Positions 1-10,829 of a stretch of DNA of 64,000 bases are shown here, one piece after another (positions within the stretch are counted from its first letter, which is position 1; each line of letters starts with the position of its first letter). A program made the translations under genes and the position numbers. This DNA is from Stentor coeruleus (Eukaryota; Ciliophora; Heterotrichea; Heterotrichida; Stentoridae). Below the pieces are notes generated by a model. It was not told where the DNA came from, made no database searches, and was given only the letters and a program-made list of their open reading frames with translations. The stretch is taken from assembly GCA_001970955.1 (NCBI GenBank), contig MPUH01000002.1:62001-126000 (forward strand). The letters are read 5' to 3'.

Positions 1-343
1 TATTTGGTTAATGGGGGTGAAGGTACTGATACTTGATTCTGTGGACCCATAAAACATTTCAGAATTATACGACATTGTTAAGAAGAATTATATATTATAA
101 ACTCATTTTTTATTATAATTATAGGATAAATAATATGCAGTTTGAATAAGACTTATAATACACGTAAGAATCTTATATTCTAATGAAGAAATTAGAATTT
201 TATATTTATTATAAGATAAAAAATAGAGATGCAAAAAAGTATAGGCTGAATATAATATTTAAAACTTAAAAAATAGCACAAGAAACAAAGACATTAAAAT
301 CCATTTAAACCTTTGCCTAATAAAAATAATACTAAACTAATTT
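1..343. other. Window edge / intergenic, no gene seen
   Basis: AT-rich sequence downstream of the minus-strand kelch gene. The first 36 bases are open in frame 1 and end in TGA, so they could be the last residues of a plus-strand gene that starts outside the window, but eleven codons are too few to support this. Nothing else is recognisable. Confidence 0.5.
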
Positions 344-1807
344 TCAGGTGATACACAAAAACTGTTTCTCAAATGTATCTAATCTGAAAATCCTTGGAAC
401 ATTATCCATAGCATTCTCAACTAGATAAATATAATTTCCTCTTTTGAATACATTTGACTGGAATTCTAAGTCTTTCCATTTCGAACTATCCCAATAACTA
501 TTCATTCTATGAATTTTAGTTCTGTCTTCTGTAATTTCTAAAAGATCTGTAGAGTCTCTTTTGATAACCCATCTATCAGCAAGATGTGCCACACTTAAAT
601 TACTTATAGAAAATACTTGAATGTATTTATTTTCATCTATAGTATATTCTAAAGCATATTGAAAACCACTACCAACGATATAGATTTTGTTATAAATGCA
701 TGAAGAAGTAATTTTTAAAGTAGGTCTATCAAGTGAGGCAATTGTAGACCAAGAGTCATTTAAAAGATTATATTTTGAGCAGTCTCTTAATAATCCACTA
801 TCATTTTCTAAGTAAAAATTACTTCCTCCGAAAACATACACAAAATCTTGATGCTTTACTGCTGATGCACAAGATCTTGGAATAGAATATCTCATTTCCT
901 TAAATTTCAACGTACTTCCTACAGAAACAATATAACAGTTTCCAATAGATTTACGACTAATAATCCCTCCATAAAAAAAATAAGTTCGTGGCTCGGTTTG
1001 TATAGCAACAGGCCAATAAGGGGATTTTTTAACTCCTTCAACTTTTTTAGTATCATATATAAAATTAATAGTATCAATAACATGAATTTGGCTTGAATTA
1101 TTATGCATAGTAACTAATATTTCTTCATTAACAATAGGATTTACTTTCATTTTAGTACTCGTATTAGAAAAAATTGTATTACCTTGTGTAACTCTATTTT
1201 TATTTTGAAAATTCTCTATCATTTCATAGTTTGGAGGAACATAAACTTCATTTTTAGCATCTAAATTTTGATTATAAACTTGTTTGGCTTTATAATTTTG
1301 ACTTTCAGAAATTTCTTTAGGGATTATTTTGGTTTGAACTGTTGGGTTTAAATCAGACTTAGATTCTCTATTGAAAATTAAAATTTTCACATCGAACCAT
1401 TTATCGATTTTTTTACAGAAAGATGTACAAGAATTAAGTATTTGGTTTATTTTACTTAAATCAATTGATAAGATTTGATCATAGTTTTCTTGGGTAAAAT
1501 AAAGAAACTTTTTTTCTGTTAAGGCTGATTCAAAAGTTATTTTTTGCTTAAGAATAGCTGAGTGTAAATTTGAAGTGTTTTTTTCTATACTTTGGATAAA
1601 AATTGTGGTTTTTTGTAGAAGTATCTTTTCAAGTGAATTTAAATATTCAATTATTTCGATAAGTTTTACTTCAATATCGGAATAATTTGATGAACTTTTA
1701 TGAACCCTTTTGTCGTTGATTTTTATATCTTTAAAAGCTTTTTTTGAGTCATCTGATTCGGAGGATTGATATAAAGGATAAGGAAAATCAATATTATATG
1801 GATCCAT
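344..1807 (-). CDS. Kelch-repeat protein with coiled N-terminal half
   Basis: 487 residues. About the first 240 are polar, Lys/Glu/Asn-rich and probably helical or disordered. From about residue 245 to the end there are degenerate kelch blades, with the typical hydrophobic run followed by GG (YFFYGGI, FVYVFGGSNF, KIYIVGSGF) and spaced aromatic residues (NDSW, SSKW). Kelch propellers are protein-interaction modules. No BTB, BACK or other partner domain is visible, so the partner and pathway are unknown. The ATG is the first in frame after upstream stops. Related architectures (coil or B-box followed by kelch or WD40) are common in ciliate paralogue families, but membership cannot be proved here. 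Confidence 0.8.
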   Translation of the reverse strand: MDPYNIDFPYPLYQSSESDDSKKAFKDIKINDKRVHKSSSNYSDIEVKLIEIIEYLNSLEKILLQKTTIFIQSIEKNTSNLHSAILKQKITFESALTEKKFLYFTQENYDQILSIDLSKINQILNSCTSFCKKIDKWFDVKILIFNRESKSDLNPTVQTKIIPKEISESQNYKAKQVYNQNLDAKNEVYVPPNYEMIENFQNKNRVTQGNTIFSNTSTKMKVNPIVNEEILVTMHNNSSQIHVIDTINFIYDTKKVEGVKKSPYWPVAIQTEPRTYFFYGGIISRKSIGNCYIVSVGSTLKFKEMRYSIPRSCASAVKHQDFVYVFGGSNFYLENDSGLLRDCSKYNLLNDSWSTIASLDRPTLKITSSCIYNKIYIVGSGFQYALEYTIDENKYIQVFSISNLSVAHLADRWVIKRDSTDLLEITEDRTKIHRMNSYWDSSKWKDLEFQSNVFKRGNYIYLVENAMDNVPRIFRLDTFEKQFLCIT

Positions 1808-2542
1808 CTAAATAATATATTATAATCAAACTTATATTATTTATATAATGTAAATGCATTAAAGTTATAAAGTTTATAAATTTAAGTTTTAAAATATAAA
1901 ATTCGTCAAATATCGTAGTTAGATTTTAATGCTTTAGAGATGTAATTACTTGTTTATGATGATATAATAGATATTTTAGTTATGAATAAAATTATAGATT
2001 CTATAAAAAAAAATATATTTAACACATATAAGGGATTTGGATTTACTGATATAGAAATATATGATTAGATACTATATTTATAGAAAATATTTGTTTTATG
2101 GGGTAGGTTCAAATATTTTTAAAAAAGAGTGTTTTGAATATAAGCGTATAAGAAAATAATTGTATGATAAGTAGTTATATATAAATAATAAAACATATCA
2201 AGCTTATTTTCAATTTAAATCACTAAATAATTTTACTTTTAACATCTATTTTACTACTTTCCTACATAAAACAATACCATTAATTTCCATATAAAAATAA
2301 TGTCATAATACAAATGAATAATCAGCTTCTTGAGTCTATGAAACCCAAACAAAAAAATCAAAAAAAGTGTTAAAACTAAACCCCATAAACTACCTAATTG
2401 CATACTAAATACTCCATCCACTTATTCATCATATTTAAAAATTAAAACATCTAAGTAATACACAAAAACAAAATTTCCAAACTACTTAAACATGCTACAT
2501 CTCATTTATTAGCCAAAAAAACCCTATCTTTAAGTTTATAAT
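1808..2542. other. Intergenic, nothing recognised
   Basis: 735 bp of AT-rich DNA between two minus-strand genes. The right-hand part (about 2200-2540), which is the 3' flank of the Rab-like gene, is C-richer on the plus strand, in line with the general 3'-flank pattern. No open frame with coding character, tRNA-like fold or repeat was seen. Confidence 0.5.
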
Positions 2543-3109
2543 CTATTTATTTATTGAGTTTAAGACTATTTTCTGATAAATATTCTCAAAAACATTATTA
2601 AATGCTTCTTTAACATTAAATCCAGTACAAGCAGAGGTTTCTATAAACAAAATTTCATTTTCTATAGCAAATTTTTCCCCTTGTTCATACGTGACTTCCC
2701 TAATAATTTGATTATCATCAACTAAATCCTTTTTGTTTCCAACAAGCATTATCACAATATTAGAATCCCCAGTTCCTCTAAGCATATCTATGAAGTCTTT
2801 ACATTTTATGAATGAATTTTTATTTGTCACATCATAAACAACAAGAGCCCCATTAGCACGACGATAATGGGCATAAGTTATTGCTCGGTATCGTTCTAAT
2901 CCTGCCATATCCCATAAAATTACTTTTGCATTTTCATTTAAATAGGGTTGGACAACCATTTCATAAAAACATACTCCAATTGTAGGATCTGGACTACTTT
3001 GCACTTGGCCATCTTTGAATTTTAATGTTAAGTGAGTTTTCCCTACACATGATTCACCACATATCACTATTTTGAAGTTAAAACTAAAGTCTTGATCTCT
3101 AGAAACCAT
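2543..3109 (-). CDS. Divergent Rab11-like small GTPase without prenylation cysteines
   Basis: 188 residues, one Ras-type G domain. The P-loop is GESCVGKTH (about residues 18-26). Switch II reads WDMAGLERYRAIT, the base-recognition motif is GNKKD, and G5 is ETSA. The stretch ERYRAIT-AHYRR-GAL-VYDVTN matches the Rab11 gene at 44188-44832 closely, so this is probably a diverged paralogue. Two things are odd. The catalytic glutamine of switch II (WDTAGQE in the paralogue) is leucine, the change known in Ras/Rab proteins to block GTP hydrolysis. The C-terminus (IVLNSINK) has no cysteine, so ordinary geranylgeranylation is not possible. I infer an unconventional, possibly GTP-locked and soluble Rab. 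Confidence 0.9.
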   Translation of the reverse strand: MVSRDQDFSFNFKIVICGESCVGKTHLTLKFKDGQVQSSPDPTIGVCFYEMVVQPYLNENAKVILWDMAGLERYRAITYAHYRRANGALVVYDVTNKNSFIKCKDFIDMLRGTGDSNIVIMLVGNKKDLVDDNQIIREVTYEQGEKFAIENEILFIETSACTGFNVKEAFNNVFENIYQKIVLNSINK

Positions 3110-3485
3110 TTATATTTAGGATCATATTTTCATTTTGATGAATTGTAATCTGTGATTATAGTTATTAAATGGATTGCTTTTGATTTTTATATGAGGATTA
3201 TTTTTTATAATAAAATTTTTATTACTTGAGTTACAGTTTAAATTTAAGTTGAAATAGTTCTTATTTCATACTAAATGCAAATAATGATTCATTCTTAAAT
3301 TTATATCAAATAAATTTTTTTAGTTATACTGCAGCATATATTTTGTATTTTTAGCTAAAATAATATTATTTATAGGCCTATTGTAAGCTTAATTAATTAC
3401 CAGGGACAGCATAAGTTTTACCTTTTTTTAAAACTTGGTACATTATCCACTTAATAGTAAAACTTTGATAGACTAATTATTTTTA
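3110..3485. other. Intergenic, nothing recognised
   Basis: 376 bp AT-rich spacer: 5' flank of the Rab-like gene on the left and 3' flank of the BRE-like gene on the right. No coding or RNA features seen. Confidence 0.5.
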
Positions 3486-4535
3486 TTACGACTTAATCCA
3501 TGTAAAAAAGCTTTTCATTTCATCATTCACTATTTTTTTAAAATGTTCTGCCAAAGGATTTATCTCCAAATCCTGATCCCAGCCTCTAACTTTAACATAT
3601 TTTTTTTCTCTCAACTCCTCAAACCTAATCCCTTTCATACTTCTAAGTTTATAAATCGGTGAAGACTTAGGGAAATCCTTTTCCAATATCACAACAATAT
3701 TAATAATCTCTATTTCCAAAATTCCTGTAATCTCAATATGAAAACTTGCTCTCAAAAAATCAATCGTATCAACTTCTAAAGGTACACCAAGACCAATCTT
3801 ATATAACTCACTAAAAAATATCGCCCTTTGATCCTTAGAATTATAAACTGAATTGATTTCTTTAATCACATAATTATAAATCTGCCTCATAATATCTTCA
3901 AATTTACTAATAGGAAACTGATTTGTCTGACTGAATTTCCCAACACTAAGTCCATGTAAATGTGAAGCCCAATTGGGACAACTGATTTCAACTGAGAATT
4001 TATCATAATTATTTCTTATCCCAATATTACACAAAACAGGCCTTGTGCAAAATTCATGAGCAAGGGTCACTGGTACAGGTAATGAAAAAATTATATCATT
4101 GATTTTTTGGTCATCATAAGAAAGTAATAATTCAATAGGCTTATCTTTAGATAACTGTTGACATGATTTATAGACTGAAGTCATTGAAGGTGTTTGCAAG
4201 AAGGAAAAAATTTCTAAGTAAAATTCTGTGAATTTTATTTTGACCCGGTCGAAAACTTTGATGAAAGCTTTTTTGTCGCTTGGGTTCCAGTCTCTGAATA
4301 AGGTTATATAGTCTAATTGGATATCGAGTATTGGGTAAAGGATTATAAGGTCTGGAGGAAGGAGTGGATCGGTAGCATTTAACATGATACGAGCTTTAAT
4401 ATAAGAGTTCGCATATGGGATGTCTACTGTGAATCGGTCGTATATATCGAGGAATGTGCTTTTACCAAAGTCGCTTATTTTATACTCTTCTTCTTTTAAG
4501 GCGACGATTAAGTGAGAAGCTGCATATTCGGTCAT
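3486..4535 (-). CDS. BABAM2: BRE / BABAM2-like (BRCC45) protein
   Basis: 349 residues, close to the roughly 380 of animal BRE. The N-terminal UEV-like half contains NATDPLLPPDLII and a following RDWNPSDKKAF, which correspond to the LPPDFIF and WNPS segments of BRE. The C-terminal half holds a second UEV-like repeat (EITGILEIEIINIVVILEKDFP). In animals BRE scaffolds the BRCC36 deubiquitinase in the BRCA1-A (nuclear, DNA repair) and BRISC (cytosolic) complexes. The UEV folds lack a catalytic cysteine. No other BRCC36-complex gene lies nearby. The family call rests on motif recognition, not alignment. Confidence 0.75.
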   Translation of the reverse strand: MTEYAASHLIVALKEEEYKISDFGKSTFLDIYDRFTVDIPYANSYIKARIMLNATDPLLPPDLIILYPILDIQLDYITLFRDWNPSDKKAFIKVFDRVKIKFTEFYLEIFSFLQTPSMTSVYKSCQQLSKDKPIELLLSYDDQKINDIIFSLPVPVTLAHEFCTRPVLCNIGIRNNYDKFSVEISCPNWASHLHGLSVGKFSQTNQFPISKFEDIMRQIYNYVIKEINSVYNSKDQRAIFFSELYKIGLGVPLEVDTIDFLRASFHIEITGILEIEIINIVVILEKDFPKSSPIYKLRSMKGIRFEELREKKYVKVRGWDQDLEINPLAEHFKKIVNDEMKSFFTWIKS

Positions 4536-4724
4536 TTTTATTTACATTTCGAGGTTTAATATTAGGATTAATGATAAGAAAATATAAAATTAAGATTAGC
4601 TTTGAGGGTAAAAGAAAGTAAATTTCATAGAAAAATATTTAAAATCTTAATATTAAATTTTATATTTGCATCAAAAAGGGCAATTATTCAATCCGAAAAT
4701 CTATAAATTACTAATTACCACAAA

Positions 4725-6176
4725 CTAATCATTCCCATTCAAAAAAGCTTCAAATTCTGCTAAGTCAATCTCCCCATCGCCATTAACATCCAATTGCTCA
4801 ACAACCTGTTTCCAAATATTTTCATCTAAAGGTTCATCTCCTTGCAATACCTCCTTAAGTTCCTCAGCTGAAATTTTCCCATTCCCATCTTTATCAAAAA
4901 GCTCAAAAGCATGTTTCATATTCTTTGTATTCATCATTGAATCCTTATCAACTGCAGCTTTTAAAAACTCAGAATATTCAAGATACCCATTATTATCTGT
5001 ATCAACTTGTGACATAATTCTCTCAACATGTTTAATAGCATCTTCTTCACTCATAATCCCAGAATATCCTATAATAAGTTCTTCTTTACTTAATTTCCCA
5101 TCACCATTAGTATCAAGAGCTTTAAAAATTTCTTTTGCTTGTTTAATTTCTTCTACTGACATAAGTTGTGTTGCTATAAAAGTTCTCACTGCATCTTTTA
5201 ATACATTATTTGTTTCAAAATGAGATAAATTGTTAAAGGTTTTTGATAAAACGGCTTGGTCTATAGTAGTTGAATTATTATTTTTAAACCAAGGATGCTC
5301 AAGTGCTTCTAATGCTGTGAATCTAAATTTTTCAGGGGCTAATAAATGAGAAATTAGGTCTAAGACTTCTTTTGAAGCTGATATTTTTGAAAGAGAATCT
5401 TTGTTGTAAACACCTTTTAGTATTGATTTAAATATTTCTTTGTTGTTAGATCCAGAAAATGGTGGAGAACCAGTTAGGAGGATGAAAAGGATGACTCCCG
5501 CGCTCCAGACATCGCATTTCTGCGTGTAGTTGTTTTTAAGTACTTCTGGAGCTATGTAATATGCTGTTCCCATACCTTCTTTCATAGGTTTTTCATTGAA
5601 AAAACAAGCTGAACCAAAGTCTATAAGTTTAATGTTCATATAATCAGACTTCTCGTCAAAAAGAATGTTTTCTGGCTTCAAGTCCCTATGACAGATGTTT
5701 ATACTGTGTAAATAAGATATACAAGATAACAATTGACGTATGATCTGAGCACTTTGGGACTCTTCATATTGTTTAAGTTTCATGATTTCTTGGAAGAGTT
5801 CCCCTCCTCTACAATGCTCCATTACTATATAAAAACTCTTAATGTCTTCAAAAAACTCATATACTCTAACTATATTTGGATGGTCAAGAACTTTGAGGAT
5901 GTTGATTTCGTTTTCAAATTTAAGTTTGTTGAAATCAGTTGTAAGATTCTCTTTATGGAAAACTTTAACTGCTCTTCTAGAATTTGTTTTTATGTGTGTG
6001 CAAAACATTACTTCACCGAAAGTTCCTGCACCTAAGGATCGTCCTATTGAGTATACTTTGGAAAATTCTTTTTCGTTTATATGACGGAAGGTCCCAGGGA
6101 GTATAGATAAGCTTTTTGATTGGATTGATTTTTTGGATGAAGGGGATTTATTAGTACGAGATGGTGCACAACCCAT
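4725..6176 (-). CDS. Calcium-dependent protein kinase (CDPK)
   Basis: 483 residues. The N-terminus MGCAPS carries Gly2/Cys3, a typical myristoylation plus palmitoylation signal. The kinase domain (about 42-300) has the glycine loop GAGTFGEV, catalytic Lys in RRAVKVF, HRDLKPEN, DFG and APE, so it should be active. A short autoinhibitory junction is followed by four EF-hands with loops starting DTNGDGKLSKEE, DTDNNGYLEYSE, DKDGNGKISAEE and DVNGDGEIDLAE, all with intact Ca2+ ligands. This is the canonical plant/alveolate CDPK layout. Ca2+ binding to the EF-hands should relieve autoinhibition. The substrate is unknown. Confidence 0.95.
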   Translation of the reverse strand: MGCAPSRTNKSPSSKKSIQSKSLSILPGTFRHINEKEFSKVYSIGRSLGAGTFGEVMFCTHIKTNSRRAVKVFHKENLTTDFNKLKFENEINILKVLDHPNIVRVYEFFEDIKSFYIVMEHCRGGELFQEIMKLKQYEESQSAQIIRQLLSCISYLHSINICHRDLKPENILFDEKSDYMNIKLIDFGSACFFNEKPMKEGMGTAYYIAPEVLKNNYTQKCDVWSAGVILFILLTGSPPFSGSNNKEIFKSILKGVYNKDSLSKISASKEVLDLISHLLAPEKFRFTALEALEHPWFKNNNSTTIDQAVLSKTFNNLSHFETNNVLKDAVRTFIATQLMSVEEIKQAKEIFKALDTNGDGKLSKEELIIGYSGIMSEEDAIKHVERIMSQVDTDNNGYLEYSEFLKAAVDKDSMMNTKNMKHAFELFDKDGNGKISAEELKEVLQGDEPLDENIWKQVVEQLDVNGDGEIDLAEFEAFLNGND

Positions 6177-7211
6177 TATGTATGATTATATTGGATTTAT
6201 GGAGAATGATGAAATTTTTAGAAGAAAATCATGGAGTTGGTAGGAATTAAAAGGATTGGTTTGGATTTTTAAAAGATAGATATTTATCATGCTTTAATTT
6301 GAAAAGATAGGGTTTTATGAATCATTTGAGTGAGGATTGATTTTTTATTATATACAATTAAATTTAGCCTGATGAATTCAAAAATGGGAATAGTTATAAG
6401 ACTGCAGCTGGGTAAATTATTTTTCAAACTATATTTGAAAATTTGAAACTTTAAGAATTGCTAAAAATTTTAATCATTTTGATATGAGTTAAATGATTTA
6501 TTATTCTAAGATGGAAACTAAAACTAAAAACCCACTTTTTGAGAATCGAACTAATTTAATCAAAAAACCATAAAGTTATTTATATTATAATCAAAGTTTT
6601 AATAAAGATTAGATTATATTTATTAAATTTCACATTAAATCATTAATGAATTTCTACTAGTTAAGTTTATCATTATTTTAGTTGATATTACAACTATAAA
6701 ACTTTAAATCTAAGCTTTATTTGCAATTCTTATAATAAAAAACTAAATTTATTACAAAATGTATTATTTTATTACGCAAGTATTAATATAAAAATATTTT
6801 TTGCTATTAAACTCCAAAACAGTTAAAATTATTCACAGTCTATTTTATAATAAAACCAAATTAGACTCTTATCTATTAAAGTATCGAATTAAAATGTGGA
6901 ATTTTGATAGCTGATCAAGAGCAACTAAAATTTATAAAAATCTTGCATTGAAACTAAAAAAAATAATCTAATTATCTTGTATCCAGTAGTAAAAAAATTG
7001 TTTTTATATAAAACTACTTGGTTAATCAACTCAAATATCCCCATAATTTACACTCTTCAATAATGATCAAAATTATCACCAAAAGCAGCTATTATCTAAA
7101 AATTTCACAACTTTAGATATAAAATTTCCTAGAACGTAGTATATGTTATTAATTTCCTATAAAAAATATTCAAAAAAGTTTATTCATCAATGTACCTTAA
7201 TTATTTTATAA
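6177..7211. other. Divergent intergenic region, nothing recognised
   Basis: 1,035 bp between the divergently transcribed CDPK (minus) and kelch membrane protein (plus). The left third is G-richer on the plus strand and the right part C-richer, as expected for two 5' flanks meeting head to head. No coding frame or RNA was recognised. A weak B-box-like word at about 6541-6560 (minus) has no tRNA fold around it. Confidence 0.5.
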
Positions 7212-10200
7212 ATGCTTGTGCTGATCTTTATTACCCTTGTAACGGCTATCGAAACAGGGTTTATTCCTAAGACAAAAGCTCCTCCAAAAGCTAGAAAAGG
7301 GGCAAGCATGATGGTCCATGAGTCTCTTAATGAAATTTTTATATTTGGGGGAAGTGAAAAAACAGAAAATTTGTTCAATGATATTTGGGGATATAATTTG
7401 GATAGTGATACTTGGAAAGAATATCGTCCACTTACAGATACTGCACCAGGTAATGAATATTTAGCTCCAAGATATGCTTGTGCAAGTTTTGTCCATAAAG
7501 ATTACTTGTATATTTATGGAGGAAATTCAAACTTAGGACCTTTGAAAGATTTGTGGAAGTTCGACCCATATAATATTATGTGGGAGGTAATACCTACTAT
7601 TAACAACCCTAGAACTCGCTTTATGGCAGCTTTTAAAGATTACTTTATCGAAGGAATTCATTATATGTGTCTCTATGGTGGGTACATCCAAGGTGGTTTA
7701 GGCCCCAGACTTTATACGTAAGCATTATACAGTCTCAACATCGATACTTTAACTTGGTTTTTACTAGGCTACGGGCCTTTTGGAAGTGCAGGAGGTGGTC
7801 TTTCAGTCTATGAAGACACCCTCTACTTAACAGGAGGTTTATGTAATTGCACATACGACAACATAACCGAGCCAAATCCTTATACTTATCGTTACAATCT
7901 AACAAGTAACATATGGGAAAAAGTTAATACAACAGGAGAATACATAACAAGATCACTATTCGGTTATAACATATGGAATAACTACCTATACAACTTTTTC
8001 GGATGGAGTGATACAAACTATGATCTTGAACCTACAATAATGAGACTTGATCTTACTTCAAATAACTGGGAAACTTTAATACCTGATAATATAAACGAAG
8101 TCATTCAATATTATGCTGGTAAAAAAGTTGGAAATAATTACTACTTTTTTGGAGGAAGTGATGCTACGACTATAACAAATAAATTTATGAAATATTCAAT
8201 TGATGATAAAACACTTGAAATTGTGACTAAAACATATCCAAATCCTACAGCAATAAGTAATTCTTGTATGGTTGTTATTTCTCAATATATTTACTTGTTT
8301 GGGGGAATGATAGGGTCAAATAAACTTAATGATTTATGGAGATATGATATTGTTGGAGATTCTTGGACTAAAATGAAAACTTATGGAGATATTCCTTCAC
8401 CTAGATCACATGCTGGTGCTGCAAGTGAAGGAGATGTTATGATAATATGGGGAGGTAAAGGAACAAATGGATATCTTAATGATGCTTTTCAATATAATGC
8501 TATAACAAGAACATGGAAAATTTTAACTTTTCCTGATATTAATCCTACTCAAAGATATGGAGTATGTATAGCTTTGAAACTACCTTATTTTTATTTGTTT
8601 GGTGGAGATACTGTTGATGGAGCTTCAAGCATTCTATGGCAATATGATGTTAGCCATGCAAAATATGAGAGATTAGATGCTGATATAAAATTCACTCAAG
8701 GTTTCGGACATGCCTGCGAATTAAGAGTAGAAAACAATGATCTAATACTTTATGTTATATACGGAACTGGTGATGGTGATACACCTCTTGGGTTTATTCA
8801 AACTCATAACTTTAATACAAAAAAATGGACAACTATTCGAGACCCTGGATTAAGCCCTGATAATCGATCAAGATCAATAATCAAGCTTTTAGGTGATAAA
8901 GTTTATGTTATTGGTGGGCAAACTTGGGCAACAAAAGCTTATTCTGATATTCTTGAAATTTCTATGTCTAATGATAGTTTATCTTATATAGGTAACATGC
9001 CTATTGAAGTTTATTTAGCTCCTTCTGCTTATATTGGAAGTAAACTTTATATGTATGGAGGAGGGTCTGCATATGATGAAACAATAAGATTTTTAGTCCC
9101 AAACAGCAATTTTATGTATATCGACTTATTTTCTATATGTTCTGATAATTGTGATATTGTTTGTAGTCCAGGAACTTATAAATTAAATTCAACTTATTGT
9201 GATTTATGTGCACCAGGAAGCTATTCATTAGATTATGGGACTGAAAAATGCTCTTTGTGTCCTCCAGGAACTTATAATAATATCTATGGTTCCAATTCTA
9301 ATCGACAATGCTATCCTTGTGCGGAAGGGTATTTTAATGATATGTATGGACAGGTTCATTGTAGAAAGTGTTTTGAGTCTTATGTATGTCCAGTAGGGAC
9401 AATGAGACCTACTGAGTCATCTCTTAAAGACTCAATCACTTCTGTACAGCCTGGTTTATATTCTCGACCTACTACTGAAGCTAATGCAATAGCTCTAAAT
9501 GTTCAAATGGCTGTTATGGCTTTAGGAATATTAGTTGTTATAATCGTCCTTTGTACTCCAAAAACTAGAGAAATGATTAAAAGCCTTGACGCATATACTA
9601 TATTACATAATTATGAATTTGATCAACCTCTTTATAAGAAAAAAACTTTTTTCGGTTCAGTTTTTACTTTGATCTTTTTAGTATTAGCTGGGGTTATCAT
9701 TTCTCAAAGTTTGGTTATGTATTTTAAAGATAATATTTATGAAACAAAATCATTGATTCCTTTAGTAGTTTTAGAAAAAGATGTGTCAAAGTTTTTAACT
9801 GATTTTAATGCAACTGTAACGCTTTCGAATTATGGAGGAGAGTGTGTTACAGAAGATTTTTGCAATGAAAATATTGGATTTAGTATATCAAGGATTAGTT
9901 ATGAAACTACAGAATTCTTTTGTCGTAAAGATGATTTTGATTGCTCGATATCTTTTCATTGTAGTCAATGTGAGATTAAATCTGATAGCAGTATTACTTT
10001 TAGTTTAATGGAACTTTATAGCTATACAACAGCGATTTCAGTAAATTTTACATCAGGATCTTCGATTCCAGGACAAATTAGTAGTATGAAGATTGTCAAA
10101 GTTGCTAAGAATAATGAATTGTTTAGAGGTAACAACCCTACAAAATTTTATTTTACAGTCACTCCTTCTTATTATGTATCTTCAATATCAAATATAGAAG

Positions 10201-10634
10201 AACATACTGGATATCATATAGCTTCTGAACTTTCTCCAGAAAGCGGATCAAGTTTTGCCCCTGATGATATGGGTTTTACATCAAATCTTTATGTTCAATT
10301 ATCTATATCTAGAGATTTAAATAGTTTATATACAAATCGCCTTCCTGTACAAACTACTTTAATCCTTGTAATGGCATTACTTGGCTCAATTCCTGGGATT
10401 TTAAATATTATAGGCTCAGTTATGGCTTTTATTGAACAAAATTATCTTAATTGTATTAAGAATAAAAAGAAAAAACTTGATATGACAAGTTTGAAAAAAA
10501 ATAGGAGGAATGCTGAAAATACTTTGAGGATTAATTCCAAGAAGAATCTTTGCGAAAATAATTCAGATTCTAAACTTTTAGATATTTTTAAGGATGAAGA
10601 AGATCCTGAAATGATTCAAGAAAGCAATGATTAG
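7212..10634 (+). CDS. Secreted/membrane kelch protein with Cys-rich repeats (two exons)
   Basis: Two exons, 7212-7717 and 7733-10634, give 1,135 residues. The N-terminus MLVLIFITLVTAIE is a signal peptide. Many kelch blades follow to about residue 620 (repeated YGG/FGG motifs and spaced Trp). A Cys-rich block at about 638-730 has CSPGTY, CAPGSY and CPPGTY repeats of the ephrin-receptor/GCC2 type. Three predicted membrane spans lie near 755-777, 803-835 and 1042-1066, and a Lys-rich cytosolic tail ends the protein. Many ciliate surface proteins combine propeller and Cys-rich repeats, so a cell-surface sensory or adhesive role is plausible but inferred. The last part of this gene is duplicated and decayed at 11649-12016. 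Confidence 0.88.
7718..7732 (+). other. 15-nt intron in kelch membrane protein gene
   Basis: The sequence is GTAAGCATTATACAG. Without removal the frame stops at 7719-7721. With removal it stays open through further kelch repeats (LYLTGGL, YNFFGW) and joins the downstream frame exactly. Confidence 0.93.
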
Positions 10635-10807
10635 ATAAGATTATTTAGTTTATTTCTTAAAGGTAAAGTTTGCATATGATTTTATACTAAAAAAAAAATC
10701 CAAATTTTTATGATATTTTTTCCAAANAAGGATGAAGAAGATCCTGAAATGATTCAAGAAAGCAATGATTAGATAAGATTATTTAGTTTATTTCTTAAAG
10801 GTAAAGT
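10590..10807. repeat. 80-bp duplication around a single N (assembly junction 1)
   Basis: Copy 1 at 10590-10669 includes the end and stop of the kelch gene. Copy 2 at 10728-10807 begins directly after the N at 10727. The two copies match over their whole length, and 57 bp of other sequence lies between copy 1 and the N. This is best read as two contigs whose overlapping ends were joined without merging. Confidence 0.85.
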
Positions 10808-10829
10808 ATGCATAACATACTAATATTAA

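Noticed and set aside
6540-6560. B-box-like word GTTCGATTC on the minus strand, possible tRNA gene
   Set aside because: No matching A box at the right distance and the putative T-stem does not pair; no acceptor stem.
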